Shown piece by piece: positions 37,116-46,529 of a DNA stretch of 64,000 nucleotides. Both the position numbers and the translations under genes were made by a program. Source of the stretch: Rufibacter tibetensis (GTDB lineage: Bacteria; Bacteroidota; Bacteroidia; Cytophagales; Hymenobacteraceae); NCBI RefSeq assembly GCF_001310085.1, contig NZ_CP012644.1, positions 171,439 through 235,438 on the forward strand. The letters are read 5' to 3'. The notes under the pieces are model-generated. The model was not told the DNA's origin. It did no database searches and saw nothing but the letters and a program-made list of their open reading frames with translations. The stretch's first letter is position 1, and each line of letters starts with the position of its first letter.

Positions 37116-38561
37116 ATGAGCCCAAAAAAAACACTCTGCCTGCTGTCGGGATTCTTTCTGCTGTGCCTCTTCCCTGCCGTCCTTTATGCAGAGGTAAAGC
37201 TCCCCTCCCTCTTTACAGACAACATGGTGCTTCAGCAGCAGTCCCAGGTCTCCTTTTGGGGATGGGCGAAAGCTGGCAGTACTGTTTCCGTCACCCCTTC
37301 CTGGAGTAGGAAGAAGTATTCAGCCAGGGTTGGCCCTGACGGGAAATGGCGGCTACAGGTAGCCACTCCCTCTGCCGGTGGCCCTTTCGAAATCTCGATC
37401 AGCGATGGAAAGCCCGTTAGGCTAACGAACGTATTGATTGGGGAAGTATGGGTTTGCTCCGGCCAGTCCAACATGGAGATGCCCATGAAAGGATATAAAA
37501 GCCAGCCTATCATAGGCTCCAATGAGGCAATATTGAAGTCCAGGAACAAAAACATCCGGATTTACACAGTTCCGCGTTCGTCGCAGACAGCACCGCAGGA
37601 AAACAGCAAACCCTCCCCCTGGAAAGAGGCGGCGCCGGAAGCTGTCGCTAATTTCAGTGCTACCGCGTACTACTTCGGAAGATTATTGAATGAAGTGCTT
37701 GACATTCCGATTGGCTTGATCCACACCAGCTATGGTGGCTCCACGGCAGAAGCCTGGATGACCCCTAAGTCCCTGGAGCCTTTTGAGGATATCAAGGTAC
37801 CCAAAGAGGGGGATAAAATCCCAGTGGTGAACCGTACGCCCACTACCCTATACAACGGCATGTTGCACCCCGTTATCGGTTACGGCATGCGGGGGGTTAT
37901 TTGGTATCAGGGTGAATCCAACTATGACAGGCCAGACCAGTACGAGCAGTTGTTCCCGGCAATGGTGAAGGAATGGCGATCTTTGTGGGGCGCAGGCGAC
38001 TTTCCCTTTTACTATGCGCAGATCACGCCTTACAATTATGCGCAGCTACCCCCTTACAACAGGGGAGGCAAGTACAACTCTGCCTTCGTGCGGGATGCAC
38101 AGCGGAAGTCCCTGGGTCATATCCCGAATGCTGGCATGGCAGTGCTGATGGATGTTGGCGAAGAGAACTTCATTCACCCGGCCAACAAGGAAGCGGTTGG
38201 GAACAGGTTGGCTTACCTGGCTTTATCCAAAACATATGGCATCAAAGGCTTCGGGTATGCCAGCCCGGGCTACGATACGATGGCAGTAACAGGAAATAAG
38301 GTCATTTTACGTTTCAAGGACGCACCTAATGGCTTGACCTCTTTCAGTAAAGAACTGGTTAACTTTGAGATCGCAGGGAGTAACAAAGTTTTCTATCCTG
38401 CCCATGCCGTTATCTCGGGCAGTACGGTTTCCGTCTCCTCACCGCAGGTGAAAGAACCGGTAGCCGTGCGATATGCCTTCAAAGATTTCATAGTCGGTGA
38501 CTTGTACAGCAATGAGGGGCTGCCTGTTTCTTCATTCAGGACAGACAGCTGGGACCAATAG
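37116..38561 (+). CDS. Sialate-O-acetylesterase-like (SASA, SGNH) carbohydrate esterase, secreted
   Basis: 481 residues, signal peptide ending LYAEVK. The SASA family (PF03629) signature is clear: SGQSNMEMPM with nucleophile Ser118, WYQGESNYDRPDQYE, FYYAQITPYNY, and the Asp-His pair in DVGEENFIHPANK. A beta-rich domain sits at both ends (VKLPSLFTDNMVLQQQ at the start). In plant-polysaccharide loci such enzymes remove acetyl groups from pectin or hemicellulose rather than sialic acid. This is the last gene of the plus-strand series and converges with the rhaT operon 18 bases away. Confidence 0.92.
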   Translation: MSPKKTLCLLSGFFLLCLFPAVLYAEVKLPSLFTDNMVLQQQSQVSFWGWAKAGSTVSVTPSWSRKKYSARVGPDGKWRLQVATPSAGGPFEISISDGKPVRLTNVLIGEVWVCSGQSNMEMPMKGYKSQPIIGSNEAILKSRNKNIRIYTVPRSSQTAPQENSKPSPWKEAAPEAVANFSATAYYFGRLLNEVLDIPIGLIHTSYGGSTAEAWMTPKSLEPFEDIKVPKEGDKIPVVNRTPTTLYNGMLHPVIGYGMRGVIWYQGESNYDRPDQYEQLFPAMVKEWRSLWGAGDFPFYYAQITPYNYAQLPPYNRGGKYNSAFVRDAQRKSLGHIPNAGMAVLMDVGEENFIHPANKEAVGNRLAYLALSKTYGIKGFGYASPGYDTMAVTGNKVILRFKDAPNGLTSFSKELVNFEIAGSNKVFYPAHAVISGSTVSVSSPQVKEPVAVRYAFKDFIVGDLYSNEGLPVSSFRTDSWDQ

Positions 38562-38579
38562 AAAAAAGCCGGCAGGATA

Positions 38580-39647
38580 CTAACGCGCGCTACTGGTCTG
38601 TGCCATTGCTTCCTCTCCCACTACTGTGCCATAGGTCATGATAATGAAAGATGCACAAAGAATTACCAATGCCGTAATCAGCATGATGTAGGTACCCTTC
38701 GACACGTTTTTCCATTCTTTCATAATCACACCTACAATAAAGCTAAAGAAAATAAGCATGGACATGTGGATCAGCCAGCTGGCAAACTGGAAGTTGCCCA
38801 TGCGCACGTGTCCCAAACCATAAAAGAAGAATTGAAAGCACCATAAAGTGCCGGCGAAGGCAGACCAGAGGAAGTTCTTCATCATGTCAAAACCACCAAG
38901 GCCATTTACACCTGTCATCTCCCTTAGGTTGTCCTGTTTTATGGCCAGCACCAGGAACCAAACCAGATTCACGACAAAGCAACCGGAGGTGGACACGATC
39001 AGCTTTGCATTTCCCTCGAAGTGCCCTGCTCCGTTCTGAGCAGCCATATCGGCGATAGGCTGCCCATATTCCAGGGAAATGTTGAATACTGCGGAAAGGA
39101 TTCCGCCCACCACTGTAAGCAGAAGGCCCAGCCGCATATTGAAAGACGGCGATACGCCGATTTCACTTTCCTTTCTGAATCCCGCATACCCACAAAGGGC
39201 TACCCCGAGCATCGACACACCCATTGCCGTCAGAATGATATCCCCTCCGGGCCTTGCGAAATACTCCGCCACCTCCCCCCTTAAAAGCAAGGGGGTCATG
39301 GTGCCTATGATCGCGGACAAACCGATGGAAATGGTATAGGTTAGGGAGTAGCCTATATAGCGGGTGGCATAGCCAAAGGACATCCCCCCAAAGCCATAGC
39401 AGGCACCCAGCAGGAAAGCACCCCACACCACCTTGGAAGGGGCATTCCATAGGATAGAGAAGTAATCGGGCACCGTTACGACTCCCAAGACCAACGGTAC
39501 GACAATCCAGGCAAATAAAGCCTGGATTAACCAGAAGGTAGTCCAGGACCACTGTTTTGTTTTATGGAATGGCAGGTAACAAGTGGAGGCAGACACACCT
39601 CCTGCGGCATGCAGCGCGGTTCCTTCGATAGGGTTGGGCACAATCAT
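38580..39647 (-). CDS. rhaT: L-rhamnose/proton symporter RhaT
   Basis: 355 residues and about ten membrane segments. The N-terminus (LHAAGGVSASTCYLPFHKTK, then QWSWTTFWLIQALFAWIVVP) and GACYGFGGMSFGYATRYIG align by eye with E. coli RhaT, which has FYAPFKKVKKWSWETMW at the same place. It carries L-rhamnose with protons across the inner membrane. It is the last gene of the minus-strand CoA-transferase operon, 113 bases after the MaoC gene, which ties that operon to rhamnose or a related 6-deoxy sugar released by the GH78 enzyme. No rhamnose isomerase or kinase is in the window. Confidence 0.93.
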   Translation of the reverse strand: MIVPNPIEGTALHAAGGVSASTCYLPFHKTKQWSWTTFWLIQALFAWIVVPLVLGVVTVPDYFSILWNAPSKVVWGAFLLGACYGFGGMSFGYATRYIGYSLTYTISIGLSAIIGTMTPLLLRGEVAEYFARPGGDIILTAMGVSMLGVALCGYAGFRKESEIGVSPSFNMRLGLLLTVVGGILSAVFNISLEYGQPIADMAAQNGAGHFEGNAKLIVSTSGCFVVNLVWFLVLAIKQDNLREMTGVNGLGGFDMMKNFLWSAFAGTLWCFQFFFYGLGHVRMGNFQFASWLIHMSMLIFFSFIVGVIMKEWKNVSKGTYIMLITALVILCASFIIMTYGTVVGEEAMAQTSSAR

Positions 39648-39760
39648 CTCTTCATGAACTTAAGGTTACATCCGCTGAGGTTCTGCTTGGGGGCTGGGGT
39701 ATGGTGCTGGCACGCATCAAGGGTGCAGGCCAGAACTCAACCCTTACAACGGCAATTATA

Positions 39761-40228
39761 CTAAAAATCACTATTCCCCTGTTCCCCCTGCTTTCGCTTA
39801 GCCAGCAGGATATGGTCGCAGACCATCACGATCTCTTCCTGCTGATTGTACACTTCCACGTGCTCCACCACCTTCCCGTAGCCGGGCTTTTTATCTTCTG
39901 CTTTCTCCGCAATCGTTACCTTGGTGGAGATGGTATCACCGATGAAAACGGGTTTCACAAACCGCAGCCTGTCGTAGCCTTTAGAGAATGCCTCAGGATT
40001 TATCTCAGACGCCGTCTGCCCGATGGAAACACTGAATATCAAAGTTCCATGGGCGATGCGTTGCTTGAAGGGTTGCGTTTTGCACCACTCTGCATCCATG
40101 TGATGGGGGAAAAAATCACCTGTTTGCCCGGCATGGAGCACGAAATCCGTTTCCGTGATGGTTCTCCCCAGCGTTTGCCTGGTTACACCCAGTTCGTAGT
40201 CCTCGTAAAACTGAGATTTTATATGCAT
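39761..40228 (-). CDS. MaoC-like hydratase/dehydratase
   Basis: 155 residues forming a single hot-dog domain. The catalytic Asp/His motif of (R)-specific enoyl-CoA hydratases is recognisable as [16 protein letters not shown], followed by [14 protein letters not shown] and a [16 protein letters not shown] strand. The family acts on CoA thioesters, adding or removing water. It overlaps the upstream oxidoreductase gene by 10 bases, so they are translationally linked. With two CoA-transferases in the same operon, a CoA-ester dehydration step in a sugar-acid route is plausible; the substrate is not known. Confidence 0.9.
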   Translation of the reverse strand: MHIKSQFYEDYELGVTRQTLGRTITETDFVLHAGQTGDFFPHHMDAEWCKTQPFKQRIAHGTLIFSVSIGQTASEINPEAFSKGYDRLRFVKPVFIGDTISTKVTIAEKAEDKKPGYGKVVEHVEVYNQQEEIVMVCDHILLAKRKQGEQGNSDF

Positions 40229-41316
40229 AAGATGTCTTTGAAATTCAGAATACTTCCATTTACCGCCACCCCTCCCGTATCACTTGACTTATAGGCGCTT
40301 TCCACGACCGCCATTGTTTTGATCACGTCATCAATACTGGTCGGCAAGGTGTCCGCCTCCCCTTGGGCATACCGCATCAAGCTTGCCATTGTCCCTATGA
40401 AAGCATCCGGGAACCAGCTACCCTCCAGCTTGAGTGTTTTCCATTCCGGTTCCTCCCCATCTTTCAAGACACAGTACTCAAAATGATCCGGAACTCCTTT
40501 TGGGTAATCCAGCAACAGGCCCATTTTTGCTTTTATGGCCCCTTTGGTTCCTTCCCATTTGATAAAGCTTTCCTGGTTATGGGGGCCGAAATTGTGGTCG
40601 TGGTTGGTGTTGACTACCGCATGCATGGAATCGCCATAGTCAAACAAAAGGGTGGTGCGTGAAGAAGACAGGTTCTTATGGGGGTTGCGTAAGGTTTTCG
40701 CCATTACGCTTGCGGGATCACCCAGAAAGGATCTGACAAGGTCGATGTAGTGAATGCTGTGGTATTGGATCTCCAGCCGCTCATGATTCACTACGTGCGG
40801 AAAGATTTCCCACGGGGTATACGTTGTCAGGCGCACTTCCATATCATAAAGGTCCCCGATGGCCCCTGATTCAATCAGGTGGCGGGCAGCGCTGACGTAA
40901 GGGGCAAAGCGCAACTGACAGTTGATCGCCGCAATCAGGCCTTTGCTTTTGCAAACAGCATAAATTTCTTTTGTCTGTTCCAGATTATCACCCATGGGCT
41001 TCTGTATCAGGACAGGTGCTTTATCCGGCAGCTGCCTCAGAACGTCCACAAACTGGTTGGGCATCAGCGTAAGATCATATACCGCGTTCTCCGGGGCGGC
41101 GGCCACCGCCTCGGCCACGGTGCCGAATACATGGGGAATCCCATACCTGGAGGCGAGATCTTCCGCTTTGGACAGCGTCCTGTTCGTGATGCCAAACACC
41201 TTGAACCCAGCTTTCTGGTAAGCGGGCAAGTGCGCATCGTTCACAATTCCCCCTGCGCCAATGATGACAACAGGCATGGGGTTGTCGGGTAATACAGGTT
41301 TATAGTTTATATTCAT
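40219..41316 (-). CDS. Gfo/Idh/MocA family oxidoreductase
   Basis: 365 residues. The Rossmann start reads [20 protein letters not shown], the nicotinamide loop [10 protein letters not shown] is the family's E-K-P motif with Gln in place of Glu, and the C-terminal domain has [17 protein letters not shown] with a candidate active-site His. It probably oxidises or reduces a hydroxyl of a sugar, lactone or sugar acid with NAD(P). D-apiose dehydrogenase belongs to this superfamily, but so do many other enzymes. Its start overlaps the end of the upstream solute-binding-like gene by 17 bases and its end overlaps MaoC by 10, giving a tightly packed operon. Confidence 0.9.
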   Translation of the reverse strand: MNINYKPVLPDNPMPVVIIGAGGIVNDAHLPAYQKAGFKVFGITNRTLSKAEDLASRYGIPHVFGTVAEAVAAAPENAVYDLTLMPNQFVDVLRQLPDKAPVLIQKPMGDNLEQTKEIYAVCKSKGLIAAINCQLRFAPYVSAARHLIESGAIGDLYDMEVRLTTYTPWEIFPHVVNHERLEIQYHSIHYIDLVRSFLGDPASVMAKTLRNPHKNLSSSRTTLLFDYGDSMHAVVNTNHDHNFGPHNQESFIKWEGTKGAIKAKMGLLLDYPKGVPDHFEYCVLKDGEEPEWKTLKLEGSWFPDAFIGTMASLMRYAQGEADTLPTSIDDVIKTMAVVESAYKSSDTGGVAVNGSILNFKDILCI

Positions 41317-42547
41317 AGGAAGCTGAAAGCTTATTTATCTGATGTTGCCCCTCCCGCAATATAGATGAAACCGGTAAATCGGTATCAATGGCTTTACGTA
41401 CCACCTCATCTATTATGGCGGCGGCTTTCGCCCAGGCGGGTTGACGGGGAAGTGTTCTGGAGTTCTTATGCAGCGCCTCCAACTTGCTGTAGTAAGGTAT
41501 GAGGCGGTTGATCTCCGAATCATGCCAGGTAGAGAGACGGCAACCGATCCCTCCCTCCAGTGTCAGTAGTCTATCGTTCTCCCGGCTTACGGCAAACCTG
41601 ATAAAGTCGTAGGCCACGTCTTTATGCCTGCTTCCGGTACCGAGGGCGTACATCCAATAGACATTCAGGGAAGTGCTCTTACCGGAAGGGCCATGGGGGA
41701 TTTCTGCAATATCAACTTTCCCTTTCACCCTGGAACTTGGCGCCACTTCACAAATAGAGGCAAAGCCAAACCAGTTTACCATCATCGCCACCTCCCCGTT
41801 GGCAAATGCCCTCCCGGCTTTCACGGATTCCAAACTCTCACACTGGGGATACACGGCGGTATTGTCCCTGATGATACTCCTGTAGAAGTTTAGTCCTTCC
41901 CGTGCGGCAGGAGTGTCGATTTGGATAGTACCATCCGCATGCACCAACTCTCCACCTCTCGTCCAGAGCTGCAGGCAGAAGTCGAAAACGGTATTATGCC
42001 CGTCGGGAAACGCAGCGAATACGGATCCATAGAGGCCCTGCTCCGGCCTTTGAAAAAAGCGGGCAATCCTTACAAAATCATCCCAGTTCCCCGGGGGCGC
42101 TAACTCCAGATTATGCTCCCGGCGGAAAGCTTCTTTTTCGGAAGGATCCTCAAAGAGATCTTTTCTGAAAATCAGGCATTCAGGTCCGTCGTGAAAGGGC
42201 AATCCCAGTATTTTCCCATCGAAGGTTTGCATTCCCAGCAGCGAGCCAGACCACCCGTCCGGGAAGTCATCAGGGCTTTTGATTTTTATGTAAGGTGTTA
42301 AGTCCTCAATAGCGCCTGTGGCATGCGCCTCTGCAATCCAGTCGGTGTTGAGGTGGGCAATGTCCCAGTCCCCCTTGCGTAACCCGTCCTTTCCCAGTAC
42401 CGCGTCATGTAAAAGGGGAAGGTCCATGGGTACGGCTTCAAGTTGGAGCTTACAGCCCGTCTCCTGACAATAAGCTTTCCAAACTTTCTCTACTGCGGCC
42501 TCAAAGGGACCAAAAGCCCTAACGGCAAACCTGATGCTGTCTTCCAA
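41300..42547 (-). CDS. Solute-binding-protein-like protein without signal peptide (first copy)
   Basis: 415 residues with the fold pattern of ABC sugar-binding proteins (SBP_bac_1 type): VWKAYCQETGCKLQLEAVPM, WDIAHLNTDWIAEAHATGAI, LGLPFHDGPECLIFRKDLF, GNWDDFVRIARFF, GEVAMMVNWFGFASI and VAYDFIRFAVSRENDRLL. No signal peptide exists. The frame begins at a TTG (MEDSIRFAVRAFG), and the codon two before it is the in-frame stop of nothing else but the upstream gene's own TAA, so no N-terminal extension is possible. AAAGGA lies ~7 bases upstream as ribosome site. It should be cytoplasmic. No permease or ATPase is nearby. It sits directly after a class III CoA-transferase. Confidence 0.85.
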   Translation of the reverse strand: MEDSIRFAVRAFGPFEAAVEKVWKAYCQETGCKLQLEAVPMDLPLLHDAVLGKDGLRKGDWDIAHLNTDWIAEAHATGAIEDLTPYIKIKSPDDFPDGWSGSLLGMQTFDGKILGLPFHDGPECLIFRKDLFEDPSEKEAFRREHNLELAPPGNWDDFVRIARFFQRPEQGLYGSVFAAFPDGHNTVFDFCLQLWTRGGELVHADGTIQIDTPAAREGLNFYRSIIRDNTAVYPQCESLESVKAGRAFANGEVAMMVNWFGFASICEVAPSSRVKGKVDIAEIPHGPSGKSTSLNVYWMYALGTGSRHKDVAYDFIRFAVSRENDRLLTLEGGIGCRLSTWHDSEINRLIPYYSKLEALHKNSRTLPRQPAWAKAAAIIDEVVRKAIDTDLPVSSILREGQHQINKLSASYEYKL

Positions 42548-42550
42548 ATC

Positions 42551-43714
42551 TTATCCTTTCACTAGTGATTCCACAAAAAACTCCTCCCTTATCGCCGCAT
42601 TATGCTCGCCAAGCTTGGGAGCCCCTTTTTCTGAATTAAAGAGCACCCCATCCATCTTTATTGGACAACGGGTCGTCAGGTAGCGATAGCCATCCCCCAT
42701 GGTGACTTCCTGCACCATCTCCAACACCTTGAATCCGTCGTGCGCCATGAGCTTGTCCCAGGTAAGCACGTCGGCACACCAGATATCGGCAGGTTCCAGG
42801 AGGGAAAGCCAGTGCTCGGTTGTGCCCGTCAACAGGTGGTTTGCCAGGGATTCCTTTATGTCGTCGCGTTTGTCAAACCAGGAAGCCGCTTCCGGGTATT
42901 GCGACAGTTCAGTACAGCCCAATAAATCACCCAGCTGCGGAATCGCTCCCATGGAAAGGGCTATGTATCCGTTCTTGGTTTGGTAGATCCCATAGGGGGC
43001 ACCCAGATACGCATGTGCGTTGTTCCTCAATGCCCTTTGTGTTGGCTGCCCTCCGTCACGGTGGAAAGTGGTGATTGTCTCAAACTGAAAATCGACAATG
43101 GACTCAAGCATGCTCGCTTGTACCAGGCCGCCTTCCCCGGATACGCCTTTGCGCACCAGGCATGCCAGGATCCCTTGTGCCAGATGTGCCCCGGTGATGA
43201 TATCCACCACGGCAATGCCCATGGGAACGGGTCCTTTGGTGCCGTTTCCGCTTAGCCAGGTCAGCCCGGATAGCGACTGGATGAGTAAGTCCTGCCCCGG
43301 TTTGCCCCTCCAAGGCCCTTCCTCCCCATAGCCGGATATCTCGCCATAAACCACGCCGGGATTCAGTTTCCTCACCGATTCGAAGTCAAAACCTAGTTTT
43401 TCCATCACACCTGGCCTAAAGTTATGAATCACGACATCGGCACGCTTCACCAGTTTCCATACCTCGGCTCTGTCCGATTCCCTTTTCAGGTCGGCCATGA
43501 AGCTTTCTTTGTTTCTATTGATGGCGTGGAAGACGGAAGAGTCTCCGTTCATGATCAAGTTTGATATATACAGCTGCCGGCAAATATCCCCTGTTTCGGG
43601 CTTTTCCACCTTTATCACGCGTGCCCCCAGGTCGGCCAGCTTTAAGCTGGCCGAAGGTCCGGACAGGAACTGACTGAAGTCTACCACCAATATATTTTCC
43701 AAGGGCTTTGTCAT
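42551..43714 (-). CDS. Class III (CaiB/BaiF) CoA-transferase, first copy
   Basis: The start is set at 43714 ([20 protein letters not shown]), preceded by AGGGGAG and GGAG; the open frame reaches 43783. 387 residues. Family features: [59 protein letters not shown], and catalytic Asp142 in [17 protein letters not shown], which forms the CoA-anhydride intermediate with the acid substrate. It is close kin to the second copy just upstream (many shared blocks). Family members move CoA between small organic acids such as formate/oxalate, carnitine or succinate/hydroxy-acids. The downstream solute-binding-like gene begins 3 bases after its stop. Confidence 0.93.
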   Translation of the reverse strand: MTKPLENILVVDFSQFLSGPSASLKLADLGARVIKVEKPETGDICRQLYISNLIMNGDSSVFHAINRNKESFMADLKRESDRAEVWKLVKRADVVIHNFRPGVMEKLGFDFESVRKLNPGVVYGEISGYGEEGPWRGKPGQDLLIQSLSGLTWLSGNGTKGPVPMGIAVVDIITGAHLAQGILACLVRKGVSGEGGLVQASMLESIVDFQFETITTFHRDGGQPTQRALRNNAHAYLGAPYGIYQTKNGYIALSMGAIPQLGDLLGCTELSQYPEAASWFDKRDDIKESLANHLLTGTTEHWLSLLEPADIWCADVLTWDKLMAHDGFKVLEMVQEVTMGDGYRYLTTRCPIKMDGVLFNSEKGAPKLGEHNAAIREEFFVESLVKG

Positions 43715-43796
43715 CTCCACAGGTTTTCTCCCCTCTTGACACATGCTACCGAGTTGGCTAGTGCTACCCGCATAGGCAGGCATCGGGGAACTTTCT

Positions 43797-44939
43797 TTAT
43801 AAATTGAATTCTTTGTTTAGTTGAGCGGTATGCTCCCCTACCAGAGGTGCTGATTTTGCTGAAAACAAACGGGCCCGGTCTACACGGATAGGGCACCGCG
43901 TAGTTTTTATTGTATCTCCGTACGAAGTAACTGTTTCCTGCTCCATTTGCAGCACCTTATATCCGGCATGGTTCAAAAAGCCCTTGTAGTCCAGTACTTC
44001 GGCGCACCAGACATCAGCAGCCTCTAGAATAGAAAGCCAGCCGGCGGTGGTTTTTCCCTTCAGGAAAGCGGAGAGAATGTTCATGATCTCATCCCTTTGG
44101 GTAAACCAGGCATCCCGGTCCCTGTACTCCAGCAATTCGTAGCACCCCAACTTCTCCCCTAGGTTATTGAGATCCTCCATCGCCAGCGCAAGGTGACTGT
44201 CCTGGGTTTCGTATACGCCGTATGGCGCACGTAAATAGGCTTGGGCATTCCCCTTCACGGCCCTGGTGGGAGCCTGCCCCCCGTCATTCAGGTAAGTGGT
44301 GATCACCTCAAACTGAAAATCCAGGATAGATTCCAACAAGCTCACTTCCACGAGGGCACCCTGCTTCGTTTTGCCCCTGCGTATAAGTGCGGCAAGGATG
44401 CCCTGGGTAAAATGGGAACCGCACATGATATCAGCTATGGCAAGCCCGAACGGGGTGGGCCCATCATCCCTATCCCCTGACAACCAGGAAAGGCCGGAGA
44501 TGGACTGCACCAGTAGATCCTGGCCAGGTTTAGCCGCCCATGGTCCTTTACTGCCGTAACCTGTTACTACCCCGTAGATAACCTTGGGATTGATTTTTTT
44601 AACGGACTCGTAGTCCAGGCCTATCCTCTCCATCACCCCAGGCCGGAAGTTATGCGTGAGCACATCTGCCTTGGCAATCAGCTTTTTTAACCTGGCCAGG
44701 TCCTCCGGCGACTTGAGGTCCGCAGCATATGATTCTTTGTTTCTGTTGATGGTATGGAACACAATGCTGTCCTCCCCGGAAAAAAGGTTTTTGATCGCTA
44801 TTTTCCTGCCGGCCTCCCCTTTACCGGGCCGCTCTATCTTGATGACCCTTGCGCCCAAATCAGCCAGGCGCAGGCCTGCTGAAGGGCCCGCCATATACTG
44901 ACAGAACTCCAACACCACTAAATTCTCTAAAGGCTTCAT
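43797..44939 (-). CDS. Class III (CaiB/BaiF) CoA-transferase, second copy
   Basis: 380 residues, opening [20 protein letters not shown]. It shares with its neighbour [47 protein letters not shown] and [17 protein letters not shown], with catalytic Asp141. By eye about half the residues match the first copy, so the two are paralogues from an old duplication. Its start codon overlaps the stop of the upstream solute-binding-like gene (ATGA). Class III enzymes work as interlocked dimers; two tandem paralogues could form a heterodimer or serve two acids. The substrate is unknown. Confidence 0.93.
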   Translation of the reverse strand: MKPLENLVVLEFCQYMAGPSAGLRLADLGARVIKIERPGKGEAGRKIAIKNLFSGEDSIVFHTINRNKESYAADLKSPEDLARLKKLIAKADVLTHNFRPGVMERIGLDYESVKKINPKVIYGVVTGYGSKGPWAAKPGQDLLVQSISGLSWLSGDRDDGPTPFGLAIADIMCGSHFTQGILAALIRRGKTKQGALVEVSLLESILDFQFEVITTYLNDGGQAPTRAVKGNAQAYLRAPYGVYETQDSHLALAMEDLNNLGEKLGCYELLEYRDRDAWFTQRDEIMNILSAFLKGKTTAGWLSILEAADVWCAEVLDYKGFLNHAGYKVLQMEQETVTSYGDTIKTTRCPIRVDRARLFSAKSAPLVGEHTAQLNKEFNL

Positions 44940-46102
44940 GGGATAAGCTCCGTTAAATAAGGTTTCACACTGGTGTACAAGGCGTTAAGATCCTGCAGCA
45001 CCTTCTCTTCAGGACCACCCTCCATCATATAGTTTCTGATCGGGATGCCCCCGTTATCTTGAAAATGCATGTACCCATCATACCTTGGTCGTAGGAAGGC
45101 CCTGTCCAAGGCAGGGAGCGTATTGCTGAAAAAATTAGCTGTCAGGGAGTTGTTAAGCTGATCTTTCCAGGCGGAACGATGCCCCGGTTGCCCCCCGTTA
45201 TCGAAAAACAAGGTGCGCTGGCATTGCGGCGAAGCTACAAAAGCCGCGTATTTCACGGCCGCCTCCACTTGTTGGCACCTGGCTGAGACGGCTATTCCGG
45301 TACCGCCCAGGGTACTTCTGAGGTTACCTGTTTCCCCCATGGACACAAGGTCATGGAACTGAAGTGTTTTTTCTGCATAGCCCCTCCGGGCGTAGTTGGT
45401 ATAACCGTAGGCAAAAGGGCAATAGGCATACCGGTCAGTTGTGGTCATCGCCTCATATACCCGGATCGGGTTCATATGAAAACAGTCCGGGTCAACTCTC
45501 TCTGCCAGTTCCCGCATCATCTGCAACGCCTGAATACCCACTTCCATTCCCACCACCTCCTTGCCTGATTTAAAGGGCTCTTCCCCGAGCGCGATGCAGA
45601 ACATGTAAAAGTTCATCAAGGTGTCGATGGGAATAGCCGGAAAGATCACCCCCCCTCCTGCGGCAAGTTCCAGCACCTCCTCAAATGATTGTGGTAGTGG
45701 CAGCTGTAGCCTATGCAGGAGATCAGGACGGCTGGATGCTACCGGAGTCGCCGCATCTATGGCCAAGGCCCACTGGTGTCCTCCATAGGTATAACTCTGG
45801 TGGGAGGCACCCACACTGTGAGATGCCTGATCTTCCAGGTAGGATGCGGGCAGATGCCTGTCCAGCGGCACAAGCACCTGATGGGCCGCCACAAAGCCTA
45901 CCCAGGGATGGTCTATGACAATAAGATCAAAGTCCTCTGCCAACCTGCTCAAGGGCTTATCCGCAAAATCCTGGAGTGATCTTTTCACCCAGCTAATTTC
46001 CACTTCCGGATTTAACTCTTTATGGCGCTGTGCGGTAGCCACCATTGGCGTAAGTCCCCTGCTGTGATCCCAAGTTATTCCAGTTAGTCTTATCACATCC
46101 AA
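44936..46102 (-). CDS. Solute-binding-protein-like protein without signal peptide (second copy), first gene of the operon
   Basis: 388 residues. The opening [19 protein letters not shown] and [19 protein letters not shown], then [35 protein letters not shown] and ALGEEPF-type blocks, are typical of one branch of sugar ABC binding proteins. The first codon is TTG at 46102 (or GTG at 46096). Upstream the frame is open only 14 codons to a TAA, with no ATG/GTG and no signal-peptide pattern, so the protein is probably cytoplasmic. It is followed by a class III CoA-transferase with a 4-base overlap. No ABC membrane partner is in the window. A binding or regulatory partner of the CoA enzymes is one possible role. 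Confidence 0.83.
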   Translation of the reverse strand: MDVIRLTGITWDHSRGLTPMVATAQRHKELNPEVEISWVKRSLQDFADKPLSRLAEDFDLIVIDHPWVGFVAAHQVLVPLDRHLPASYLEDQASHSVGASHQSYTYGGHQWALAIDAATPVASSRPDLLHRLQLPLPQSFEEVLELAAGGGVIFPAIPIDTLMNFYMFCIALGEEPFKSGKEVVGMEVGIQALQMMRELAERVDPDCFHMNPIRVYEAMTTTDRYAYCPFAYGYTNYARRGYAEKTLQFHDLVSMGETGNLRSTLGGTGIAVSARCQQVEAAVKYAAFVASPQCQRTLFFDNGGQPGHRSAWKDQLNNSLTANFFSNTLPALDRAFLRPRYDGYMHFQDNGGIPIRNYMMEGGPEEKVLQDLNALYTSVKPYLTELIP

Positions 46103-46529
46103 TAGTTTTGATTTGCTTATTTTAAATATAAATAAATATTTTATTTATAAAAACATTAAATAAAAGTTTTCTCACAGAAGCCTTAGAAAGGGAAAGGGGA
46201 CATCAGTTCCAGGGCATATTCCCCCGTTTGCCTTATGCGTGTGGTAGGCAGCCTTCTCAGGAAACCCATACCAGGGAGCAAAGTCAAATACGTCCCCCAG
46301 GCAAAAAATCATACCCCCAGGGAAGCACCGGAAACAGGTCTAGCCCTTGCCTCCTGCCCGCCCCCATCAGAGTGACTCTGTTGCCAAAGGAACCCACTTC
46401 TGTTGCAGACTCCCTGAAAGGTGCTCTGAGGGCAAATGGAAAGCAGGTCAATAGCGCTTCCACCATCGGTTCCCACCCAGCTGACCTGGGGTTTTCGGCA
46501 AAGCCAATGCCACCTGTACTCATAAAGCA
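46103..46529 (-). promoter_or_regulatory. Promoter region of the CoA-transferase operon and gap after the DUF5703 gene
   Basis: The first 90 bases upstream of the operon are extremely AT-rich. They include, on the minus strand, TTTATATTTAAAATAA (46117-46132), identical to a 16-mer in the 20.5-kb promoter region. The remaining ~330 bases (46200-46529) hold no gene I recognise; minus-strand frames there are short and broken. Confidence 0.5.

Noticed and set aside
37116..38561. Sialic acid utilisation based on the sialate-O-acetylesterase name
   Set aside because: No nan genes are present; SASA enzymes in plant-glycan loci usually deacetylate pectin or hemicellulose.
41300..46102. A normal ABC sugar transporter
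   Set aside because: No permease or ATPase genes exist in the operon or anywhere in the window, and both binding proteins lack signal peptides.
46284..46523. Short minus-strand frames between the CoA-transferase operon and the DUF5703 gene, including stretches that read like protein (…FAPWYGFPEKAAYHTHKANGG)
   Set aside because: The frames are broken by stops, no start or ribosome site fits, and no family is recognised. It could be a decayed gene but cannot be supported.
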